NCBI GenBank assembly: GCA_003978375.1
Contig: QNZW01000150.1
Span: 1 to 11,355, forward strand
Origin: Sulfurovum sp.
GTDB lineage: Bacteria > Campylobacterota > Campylobacteria > Campylobacterales > Sulfurovaceae
Reading direction: 5' to 3'
Length of the DNA: 11,355 nt
Position numbers and translations under genes: made by a program. This document shows positions 1-5,449 of this stretch, piece after piece. The notes under the pieces are model-generated. The model saw only the letters and a program-made list of their open reading frames with translations. It did no database searches and was not told the origin of the DNA. Each line of letters starts with the position of its first letter. The first letter of the stretch is position 1.

Positions 1-1
1 A

Positions 2-448
2 GCAGCTGTCCTTGTAGCCAAAGCATTGGGTTTAACAGATACAGAAATTCAACAAGGACTCTCTAGCCTAAAAGCTGTAGACCATAGACTACAACGTATT
101 GATGCAGGGGGCAAAGTGATACTGGATGATTCTTTTAATGGCAATATTGATGGAATGATGGCTTCTTTTGATTTGGCTTCTACGTATGATGGAAGAAAAG
201 TTGTTATCACTCCAGGACTTGTAGAAGTGGATGAGGCACTCAATATAAAAGTAGCCAAGCGTGCCAATGAAGTTTTTGATGTAGTGGTGGTTACGGGTGA
301 TTTAAATTATGCTATTTTTAAAGAGTATATTGATGCACAAAAACTAGTAAAACTTGCTTCGAAATCGGAGATGGAAACGATGTTAGTAGAGCAAACAAAT
401 GTAGGAGATTTGATACTTTTTGCCAATGATGCACCTAGTTTTGTTTAA
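2..448 (+). CDS. murF: UDP-N-acetylmuramoyl-tripeptide--D-alanyl-D-alanine ligase MurF, C-terminal part (5' truncated by window edge)
   Basis: MurF adds D-Ala-D-Ala to UDP-MurNAc-tripeptide with ATP in the cytoplasm, the last soluble step of the peptidoglycan nucleotide precursor. The reading frame is open from base 2, so the gene begins before the window; a TTG at 26 is an internal Leu, not a start. The visible 148 residues are the end of the central ATPase domain and the C-terminal Rossmann-like domain. They include an A-x-A-x-ALGL helix, a GL-x-R segment, the conserved LDDSFNGN loop (DDSYNANP in most Mur ligases; the FNGN form is, to my knowledge, typical of Campylobacterota) and a VVITPGLVEVD strand-turn matching the usual V-x-G-x-M-x-E-L-G. 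The stop overlaps the convergent META-domain gene by 14 bp. Identification is from motif order over a partial protein. Confidence 0.9.
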   Translation, partial: AAVLVAKALGLTDTEIQQGLSSLKAVDHRLQRIDAGGKVILDDSFNGNIDGMMASFDLASTYDGRKVVITPGLVEVDEALNIKVAKRANEVFDVVVVTGDLNYAIFKEYIDAQKLVKLASKSEMETMLVEQTNVGDLILFANDAPSFV

Positions 449-863
449 CATTTCTAGCCATCTTTTTTAGAAATAGTTCATGATGAACGCTTTTGATGGT
501 AATACCCTCTATGCCATATTTTGTCTCTTTTTTGATATAAAAAGATTCTTTAAGGGTTTCATGTAAGCGTTTGCGTGTCCAAGTATGTACAGCAGTTCTA
601 CAAGCCATATGGGTACTTAACAAGTTGGGCGTATAGATAGCTTGTTTTGTAAAATTGACAAGGGTTGCACTTATACGGTTACATCCATCAAATCCAGTCA
701 GTTTACTCTTATTCATATCAAAGTCTAAAATAGCTCTTGCTTTGCGAACATCCATACCATCAATAACGCGTATATGCCAGTTTCCATTTATTTGAGGCAT
801 AGCAAATGATATTTGGGTTAGTAAAATAGTAAAAAAAGAAAAGAGTAAGAGATGTTTATGCAT
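435..863 (-). CDS. Exported META-domain (HslJ-like) protein
   Basis: The 142-residue protein starts with a clear signal peptide (MHKH then a hydrophobic run through residue 20, likely cleavage after SFA at 21). The rest looks like a single META domain: NGNWHI at 26-31, an acidic beta strand ILDFDM at 45-50, LTGFDGCN at 55-62 and STHMACR at 83-89. The GCN and T-x-MAC signatures are diagnostic for the family of E. coli HslJ, a small outer-membrane/periplasmic protein linked to novobiocin resistance. The molecular function of the family is poorly known. The two Cys (61, 88) could form a disulfide after export. The start is supported by AAGGAA at 876-871 on the minus strand, 7 nt before ATG. The 3' end overlaps murF convergently, so transcription of each gene reads antisense into the other's end. 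Confidence 0.85.
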   Translation of the reverse strand: MHKHLLLFSFFTILLTQISFAMPQINGNWHIRVIDGMDVRKARAILDFDMNKSKLTGFDGCNRISATLVNFTKQAIYTPNLLSTHMACRTAVHTWTRKRLHETLKESFYIKKETKYGIEGITIKSVHHELFLKKMARNVKQN

Positions 864-870
864 TAAAAGT

Positions 871-901
871 TTCCTTAGTGATTATTTTAGGTATTATAAT
901 A
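871..901. promoter_or_regulatory. Divergent promoter with overlapping symmetric -10 boxes (META gene / lysozyme-like gene)
   Basis: The 64-bp gap holds the perfect palindrome TATTATAATA at 892-901. Read forward it gives TATAAT at 895-900; read in reverse it gives TATAAT at 898-893. Each would place a start site about 7 nt downstream, just ahead of the respective ribosome binding site (GGAG at 919-922 forward; AAGGAA at 876-871 reverse). No clear -35 is seen on either side, as is usual for Campylobacterota sigma70 promoters. Promoter function is inferred from sequence only. Confidence 0.55.
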
Positions 902-927
902 TATATTATTTAAGCAATGGAGTATGT

Positions 928-1722
928 ATGAAACTTTTTCTTTCTTTTTTCTTTGTCTCGATGTTTTTATCTTCTCAAACTATAAAATTAACGCAGTCAC
1001 AAGCTAACTATATAGCAAAAAAAGTATGGCAAAATGAGGGTGCAGGAAAAGACAAATATCTTATATGGTGGAATGAGGGAGAAGATTTTGCGAGTTTAGG
1101 TATAGGACATTTTATTTGGTTTCCCAAAAATCATAATGAACGTTTTAGAGAAGTTTTTCCTATGGTGGTACGATTTATGCAAAAAGAGGGTGTAGCAATG
1201 CCAAAATGGCTTACACCAAATACAGATTTTCCTTGGCACAGTAAAAAAGCATTTTTTAAAGCCAAAAAATCAAGGAATTCACACTATATGGAATTGTTTC
1301 ATTTTTTGAAAAGGACAATGCCTTATCAGGCAAAATTTATGGCAGCAAGAACCAGTCAGGCTTTACCTCAAATGCTTCATACTTTGGACAATGTTCAAGA
1401 CAAAGATAAGATTAAAAAACGTTTTAATCATATGCTTTATCATGCAGATGGCACACTAGATGAAAAGGGACTTTACATACTTATAGATTATACAAATTTC
1501 AAAGGAGAGGGTACATTAAAGAGTGAACGCTACCATCATCAAGGGTGGGGTTTATTGCAAGTGTTAGAGCATCTGAATATACAAAACCCCAATAAATATA
1601 AAGCGTTTAGCAACAGTGCAAAAGCCATGCTAAGCAGACGGATCAAAAATTCACCACCAGCCCGTGGAGAAGCACGTTGGAGAAAAGGATGGAATATTAG
1701 ATTGGATACTTATTGGAAGTAA
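928..1722 (+). CDS. Exported lysozyme-like protein of uncharacterised family
   Basis: This is a 264-residue protein with an N-terminal signal peptide (MKLFLSFFFVSMFLSS, cleavage probably near residues 16-18). The best-conserved-looking part is WQNEG at 34-38 followed by WWNEGEDFASLGIGHFIWFP at 47-66. A Glu at a helix end followed by a Gly-rich hairpin with GIGH is the layout of the lysozyme-like fold (phage lysozymes and related muramidases), where that Glu (here E37) is the acid catalyst. I recall similar hypothetical proteins carrying this ASLGIGHFIW block in other proteobacteria, but no named family. A role in periplasmic peptidoglycan cleavage is therefore inference. The C-terminus is basic and Trp-rich (residues 240-264). 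GGAG sits 5 nt before the ATG. The gene is divergent from the META-domain gene, which is also exported; truD follows after 49 bp. Confidence 0.6.
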   Translation: MKLFLSFFFVSMFLSSQTIKLTQSQANYIAKKVWQNEGAGKDKYLIWWNEGEDFASLGIGHFIWFPKNHNERFREVFPMVVRFMQKEGVAMPKWLTPNTDFPWHSKKAFFKAKKSRNSHYMELFHFLKRTMPYQAKFMAARTSQALPQMLHTLDNVQDKDKIKKRFNHMLYHADGTLDEKGLYILIDYTNFKGEGTLKSERYHHQGWGLLQVLEHLNIQNPNKYKAFSNSAKAMLSRRIKNSPPARGEARWRKGWNIRLDTYWK

Positions 1723-1725
1723 TTG

Positions 1726-1768
1726 AACCTCTTTTAGCTAAAATACAGTATTAAAATACCAAAAGGTT
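1726..1768 (+). promoter_or_regulatory. truD promoter and palindromic leader
   Basis: A -10 box TAAAAT lies at 1739-1744 inside a perfect 12-bp palindrome TTTTAGCTAAAA (1732-1743). It is followed directly by a second palindrome AATACAGTATT (1742-1752). The Shine-Dalgarno segment AAAAGGTT (1761-1768) is complementary, with one bulge, to AACCTCTTTT (1726-1735). The promoter call rests on the -10 and its distance from the start codon. Regulatory pairing is speculative. Confidence 0.45.
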
Positions 1769-1774
1769 CTTATG
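1757..1774 (+). repeat. 18-bp direct repeat, copy 1 (truD ribosome binding site and start codon)
   Basis: TACCAAAAGGTTCTTATG here, covering the AAAAGG ribosome binding site and the ATG of truD, recurs perfectly at 2781-2798 inside the last codons of the same gene. The copies are 1024 bp apart. Confidence 0.6.
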
Positions 1775-2839
1775 AAACTTATTTACCCACTAAACGTCAA
1801 AAATGAATTTGTCTTTAACCCCTCTGCTCGTGATTTTACGGTAGAAGAGATACCTCTTTATGCCTTTACGGGAGAGGGTGAGCATCTTGTATTGCAAGTG
1901 CGTAAAAAGGAGTTGACTACATGGGAAATGCTTGATGTACTCTCCAATCATTTAGGTATTCGTAGACGAGATATGGGATATGCAGGACTCAAAGACAAAC
2001 ATGCCATGACCATACAATACATTTCTATTATGGCAACACATGAAGAAAAACTTCAAGCTTTTAACCATGAGAAGATTAAAATTTTATCCACAACAAGACA
2101 TAACAATAAAATTCGTGTAGGACACCTCAAAGGAAATCGTTTTAGAATTCGTCTCAAAAAAGTATTAGGCGTACAAAAAGATAAGCTAGATTCTATGCTT
2201 CAATGGATTCAAAGTAATGGTGTTCCAAACTATTTTGGTAAACAACGTTTTGGTATACAAGGAGATAATTGGCAAGAGGGCAAAAAGCTTATTGATGGTA
2301 CATTAAAAATGCGTGATCGTAAAACCAAAGAGTTTTTAATGGGTGCGTATCAATCTTATCTTTTTAATCGTTGGCTCTCTAAACGAATGGAGCTAAATCT
2401 TTTACTTGAAACATTTTCAGAAGAAGAAGCAGCACAGGTATTAGGTCTTGAAGCAGATGCACTAAAAGGTACAAAGTCTCAGTCTCATTTTTTTAAACTT
2501 GTTGAGGGTGACGTGATGATGCATTACCCTTATGGTAGGTTGTTTAATGTAGAAAATTTAGAAGAAGAAGCCAGACGTTTTGCCACAAAAGACATCGCAC
2601 CAGCAGGGCTATTGCCAGGAAAGAAAACAAAACCTTCCCAAGGTGTTGCAGGGGTATTAGAAACACCTTTTCTTGAAGAGATTCCTCTCAATGGTGCAAG
2701 ACGCTATGCTTGGATACAAGTAACAGAGATAGAAAAAAAGTATGTGGAAGAAAAAGCACATTATGAACTCTCTTTTGTATTACCAAAAGGTTCTTATGCT
2801 ACCAATGTGTTGGATGTTCTTAGAGGAGAAACATTCTAA
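1772..2839 (+). CDS. truD: tRNA pseudouridine(13) synthase TruD
   Basis: TruD isomerises U13 of tRNA-Glu to pseudouridine in the cytoplasm. The 355-residue length matches the family (E. coli about 350). Visible motifs are F-x-V-x-E-I at 22-27 near the N-terminus, GYAGLKDKHAMT at 69-80 with the catalytic Asp75 of the family GLKD motif, IRVGHLKGNRFRI at 114-126, and NYFGKQRFG at 153-161, the signature of the TruD insertion-domain side of the active site. A QSYLFNRWLS-like helix near 193-204 is also usual. The start is supported by AAGG five nt upstream. The stop overlaps the convergent UPF0178 gene by 4 bp. Nothing suggests truncation or recent transfer. Confidence 0.95.
   Translation: MKLIYPLNVKNEFVFNPSARDFTVEEIPLYAFTGEGEHLVLQVRKKELTTWEMLDVLSNHLGIRRRDMGYAGLKDKHAMTIQYISIMATHEEKLQAFNHEKIKILSTTRHNNKIRVGHLKGNRFRIRLKKVLGVQKDKLDSMLQWIQSNGVPNYFGKQRFGIQGDNWQEGKKLIDGTLKMRDRKTKEFLMGAYQSYLFNRWLSKRMELNLLLETFSEEEAAQVLGLEADALKGTKSQSHFFKLVEGDVMMHYPYGRLFNVENLEEEARRFATKDIAPAGLLPGKKTKPSQGVAGVLETPFLEEIPLNGARRYAWIQVTEIEKKYVEEKAHYELSFVLPKGSYATNVLDVLRGETF
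2781..2798 (+). repeat. 18-bp direct repeat, copy 2 (within truD 3' end)
   Basis: Perfect copy of 1757-1774, here encoding part of LPKGSYA (residues 337-343 of TruD). The ATG inside it is out of the truD frame and would open only a 24-codon frame (ending near 2870), so it does not mark a gene by itself. Confidence 0.6.
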
Positions 2840-3288
2840 TTTTGATAGTGTTTTGCTAAAAAGGCATTGAATTGATTTGCAAATGCATGGGCATCTTTAG
2901 AACCAAAGGCTTTAGGTCCTCCTGTCATTTCTCCACTTTCTCGTATGCTTTCCATAAGATTTCTCATTGCTAGATACTGTTTAATATTATCCACACTATA
3001 CAGTTCTCCTCTATGATCAATAGCATGGGCTTGTTTGCTGATGATACGGTCAGCCAAAGGGATATCAGCAGTAATAACAAGATCATCTTTTTGACAAAGT
3101 GCTACGATATGATGGTCTGCTTCATCGGCACCTTGTTTAACGATAATATAAGCAATATGTTTAGAAGGACCTAGTTGTATTTTTTTATTGGCAATGACTT
3201 TAGTGGGAATACAAAGTCGTTCAATAGATCGTACCAGAATAGGTTTAAGAAGGTTAGGGAGGGCATCACCATCTATAAAAAGTGTCAT
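2836..3288 (-). CDS. UPF0178 / YaiI-YqxD family protein (DUF188)
   Basis: The 150-residue protein aligns by eye with E. coli YaiI along its length: LFIDGDALPN at 3-12 (family V-D-A-D-A-C-P-N), KQGADEADHHIV at 51-62, DLVITADIPLAD at 69-80, RGELYSVDNI at 93-102 and SGEMTGGPKAF at 118-128. The acidic residues D6, D8, D54, D57 and D75 resemble the metal site of PIN/NYN-like nucleases, but the biochemical role of the family is not established. The Cys found in most relatives after the DAD motif is Leu10 here. The start codon shares one base with the stop of the upstream YwbE gene (TAATG), so translation is probably coupled. It is the last gene of a three-gene minus-strand operon and overlaps truD convergently by 4 bp. 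Confidence 0.9.
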   Translation of the reverse strand: MTLFIDGDALPNLLKPILVRSIERLCIPTKVIANKKIQLGPSKHIAYIIVKQGADEADHHIVALCQKDDLVITADIPLADRIISKQAHAIDHRGELYSVDNIKQYLAMRNLMESIRESGEMTGGPKAFGSKDAHAFANQFNAFLAKHYQN

Positions 3289-3482
3289 TAGCGTACAAAC
3301 TCTTTGACGCGTCCTACTTCTCCTGTATTCAATCGTACTTTTATACCGTGAGGATGTGTCGCTGCGTTGGTTAAAATTTTTTGTACTTTACCATAGCTAA
3401 TATATCCTGTACTTTGATCTTCTTTTAGCACAATACCTACATGCATACCATAGTGAATATCTGCTCTTTTAGTGCCTTGCAT
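3288..3482 (-). CDS. YwbE family protein (DUF2196)
   Basis: The 64-residue protein carries the whole short YwbE pattern: KRADIHYGMHVGIVLKEDQ at 5-23, TGYISYGKVQKILTN at 25-39 and HPHGIKVRLNTGEVGRVKE at 43-61. The family (named after Bacillus YwbE) is widespread, and the sequence reads like a small SH3-like or KOW-like beta barrel, which hints at nucleic acid or ribosome contact. That role is inference; no function is known to me. AAAGG lies 6 nt before the ATG, next to the end of the preceding gene, whose stop is one base away. It sits in the middle of the minus-strand trio and shares a TAATG junction with the following UPF0178 gene. Confidence 0.9.
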   Translation of the reverse strand: MQGTKRADIHYGMHVGIVLKEDQSTGYISYGKVQKILTNAATHPHGIKVRLNTGEVGRVKEFVR

Positions 3483-3483
3483 A

Positions 3484-3981
3484 TTATACCTTTGTTGTAT
3501 AGTTTAGTATTTTTTTTACACTATCTATAGAGCAAAAGAAAAGTGCATCAAAGATAGGATTGAGTTTTGTTTTATGTGCATCTATAACATCAAAAGCTTG
3601 AAAAAAGAAACCAAATCCTTCTTCCTTATTGGCAGGTTTAACATGAAATACAATAGGTTTTATGGTACGTACAACGTTGAGTATTTTTTTATAATTTTTC
3701 TCTTCTTTAGGAGGAAGAAAATTGTCCTGAATATTTTCATTTTTTCGTGCTTTAATGAGTAGTTGAAGTTTGTCGTTAAAGATCACTTTATTCCAAGTGA
3801 TATAGCCCAATGGCATATCAAATGTTGTGTTGGATGCTATCAATGGATGCTGTTTACTCTCACGTAATGCTTCAAGAAGCTGAAGAAAAAAGTTTACACC
3901 ACCAAAATTGTTAGCACATTGGAGTAATGTTTCATGGTATATTTTTTTCTCTTCTGTACTAAGTTTGTTAAAGTCACACAT
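3484..3981 (-). CDS. Unrecognised 165-residue protein, first gene of the ywbE operon
   Basis: I do not recognise this family. I place the start at the ATG at 3981 (MCDFNKLSTEEKK), because AAAGGG lies 6 nt upstream and a TATAAT -10 at 4011-4006 would put the transcript start near 3999. A longer frame reaching TTG at 4050 would include the promoter and has no ribosome binding site. The protein has no signal peptide or membrane segment. It begins with an alpha-helical, charged region (LSTEEKKIYHETLLQCANNFGG, about 6-28) and has an aromatic patch GFGFFFQAF near 121-129. It is basic and rich in Lys/Asn. Its stop is one base from the start of the YwbE gene, so it is almost surely co-transcribed with YwbE and UPF0178. 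Function unknown. Confidence 0.75.
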   Translation of the reverse strand: MCDFNKLSTEEKKIYHETLLQCANNFGGVNFFLQLLEALRESKQHPLIASNTTFDMPLGYITWNKVIFNDKLQLLIKARKNENIQDNFLPPKEEKNYKKILNVVRTIKPIVFHVKPANKEEGFGFFFQAFDVIDAHKTKLNPIFDALFFCSIDSVKKILNYTTKV

Positions 3982-4005
3982 GGTAAACCCTTTACGATTT
4001 TTGAG

Positions 4006-4011
4006 ATTATA
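4006..4011 (-). promoter_or_regulatory. -10 box of the three-gene minus-strand operon
   Basis: TATAAT on the minus strand, 25 nt before the chosen ATG at 3981 and about 18 nt before the AAAGGG ribosome binding site. It decides the start choice of the first gene. No obvious -35. Confidence 0.55.
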
Positions 4012-4025
4012 CAATAAATTTATGA

Positions 4026-4031
4026 TATAAT
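4026..4031 (+). promoter_or_regulatory. Possible -10 box for the PAS-domain gene
   Basis: TATAAT on the plus strand, 62 nt before the ATG at 4094, divergent from the minus-strand operon promoter 15 bp away. A second candidate, TATAAA at 4070-4075 with TTGACA at 4044-4049, has a 20-nt spacer and would start transcription within the ribosome binding site, so it is less likely. Confidence 0.35.
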
Positions 4032-4093
4032 CGCTCATAAGCTTTGACAAAAAATACTTTTTTAATCGCTATAAAAATTAGGTAACAGTCTTT

Positions 4094-4558
4094 ATGAGTA
4101 ATGTACGCAGAATCTATATCAATACACGAACAAAACAACAATATACACAAGCAAAACCTACCTCTATTGAAGTACATTATGATAAAAGTGGCATGATTAC
4201 CCAAACGGATATCTATGGTATCATTACCTATGCAAGTCCTAGTTTTAGAGCTCAAAATGGTTTTAGTAAAGAAGAGTTGATTGGTATGCCACATAGTATT
4301 GTAAGACATCCTGATATGCCTGATACTGTATTTCAATCTATGTGGGAAAGTATTACACAAAAAGAGACATGGCATGGATATATCAAAAATTTATGCAAAG
4401 ATGGTAGTTTTTATTGGGCATTGGTCTATGTACAAGCAAGTATTGCAGATAATGGAGAGATTTTGGGCTATGTTTCGAGTAGAGAAGTGGTAAGAGCTCA
4501 TGAACTAGAAGAGAAAAAGCAGATGTATGCACTGCTGAGTAAAAAAAGAAATATTTAA
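4094..4558 (+). CDS. Stand-alone PAS-domain protein, Aer/CetB type
   Basis: The 154-residue soluble protein is almost entirely one PAS domain (about 33-130). It has GIITYASPSFRAQNGFS at 42-58, ELIGMPHSIVRHPDMP at 61-76, F-QSMW at 80-84, W-H-G-Y-I-K-N at 93-99 and KDGSFYW at 102-108. The run M-P-H-x-I-V-R-H-P-D-M-P and the WHGYIKN segment are typical of FAD-binding PAS domains of energy-taxis sensors such as Aer and Campylobacter CetB. FAD binding is inferred from family, not seen. There is no transmembrane segment, HAMP, signalling or output domain; the tail 136-154 is a short charged helix. It would need a separate partner to signal, and no such partner is in this window. The Shine-Dalgarno (TAGG, 4079-4082) is 11 nt from the ATG, longer than usual. 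ppk2 follows 70 bp downstream on the same strand. Confidence 0.85.
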   Translation: MSNVRRIYINTRTKQQYTQAKPTSIEVHYDKSGMITQTDIYGIITYASPSFRAQNGFSKEELIGMPHSIVRHPDMPDTVFQSMWESITQKETWHGYIKNLCKDGSFYWALVYVQASIADNGEILGYVSSREVVRAHELEEKKQMYALLSKKRNI

Positions 4559-4628
4559 CCCAAATTTTGACATGTATAGTGCATCGTTTGGGATTCATCA
4601 CAGATATCGTTGAGATAAAAGGTAAAAA

Positions 4629-5441
4629 ATGGGCAAACAAAAAATAGTATATACAGAAGCATTAGCAGAATATAAGCAAAAGCACTCTAAAGTATTTAAA
4701 AAATCAGGAAAAATAAAAAATGATTTTTATGAAGAAATCACGTTAAAACTACAATATGAACTAGTCAAGCTTCAACAGTGGATTATAGATGAAAAAAAAC
4801 GTTTACTTATTATATTTGAGGGGATGGACACTGCGGGGAAAAGTTCTACGATTAAAGAAATTACTTCTTATTTAAACCCAAGAGAAATACGTGCAGTTGC
4901 CTTACCTAAACCAAATAACAAAGAGTTGGGACAGTGGTATTTTCAACGGTATGTCAAGCAGCTACCCAATGCAGGAAAAATTATTTTTTTTGATCGTTCA
5001 TGGTACAACAGAGCAGGGATAGAGCAGGTTTTTGGTTTTTGTACACAAGCACAACATGATCTTTTTTATAAACAAATAAATCCTTTTGAGGAGATGCTTG
5101 TAGATGATGGTATATTGCTTTTTAAATTTTATTTGAATATTACACAAGAGACACAAATCAATCGTATAAAAGACAGAGAAAAAAGTCCTTTAAAACGTTG
5201 GAAATTAAGTAAACTTGATTATTTGTCTGTAGATAAATATACGCAGTATGCACAATTAAGAGATAAAATGTTTACACTTTCTGCAACCAAAAAAGCACCT
5301 TGGTGTGAGCTCGATGCCAATGATAAAAAAAGAGCCCGTCTTAATGCCATACGATATTTGCTTCTTAATATAGACTATAAAGGAAAAGATGTGAGCTTAA
5401 TTCATGGTGTAGATAAAAAGATAGTCACGTTGCATTCGTAA
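4629..5441 (+). CDS. ppk2: Polyphosphate kinase 2 family protein (PPK2)
   Basis: PPK2 enzymes transfer phosphate between polyphosphate and nucleoside mono- or diphosphates. The 270 residues contain the family core: Walker A FEGMDTAGKSSTI at 63-75 (with the conserved Asp67 and Lys71), a strand-loop ALPKPNNKELGQWYFQRY at 91-108, Walker B IIFFDRSWYNRAGIE at 118-132 and a lid segment KSPLKRWKLSKLDY at 185-198. Single-domain length and the KRWK lid fit the one-domain PPK2 enzymes; the exact class (ADP- or AMP-directed) cannot be fixed from sequence by eye. The usual GRDAAGKG is GMDTAGKS here, a conservative variant. The start is supported by AAAGG six nt upstream. It could be co-transcribed with the PAS gene. 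The 3' end faces the mqnF-type gene with 8 bp between stops. Confidence 0.92.
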   Translation: MGKQKIVYTEALAEYKQKHSKVFKKSGKIKNDFYEEITLKLQYELVKLQQWIIDEKKRLLIIFEGMDTAGKSSTIKEITSYLNPREIRAVALPKPNNKELGQWYFQRYVKQLPNAGKIIFFDRSWYNRAGIEQVFGFCTQAQHDLFYKQINPFEEMLVDDGILLFKFYLNITQETQINRIKDREKSPLKRWKLSKLDYLSVDKYTQYAQLRDKMFTLSATKKAPWCELDANDKKRARLNAIRYLLLNIDYKGKDVSLIHGVDKKIVTLHS

Positions 5442-5449
5442 ATTTGGTA

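Noticed and set aside
450..474. ATTTCTA/TAGAAAT inverted repeat at the murF/META junction as a terminator
   Set aside because: The stem is nearly all A-T, lacks a following T tract on either strand and lies in the META coding sequence.
3982..4050. N-terminal extension of the unknown protein to a TTG at 4050 or an ATG at 4038
   Set aside because: The stretch contains the likely TATAAT -10 and lacks a ribosome binding site, while the ATG at 3981 has a good AAAGGG at proper spacing.
4559..4592. Inverted repeat CCCAAA/TTTGGG after the PAS gene as a terminator
   Set aside because: Only a 6-bp stem with a 22-nt loop and no T tract after it.
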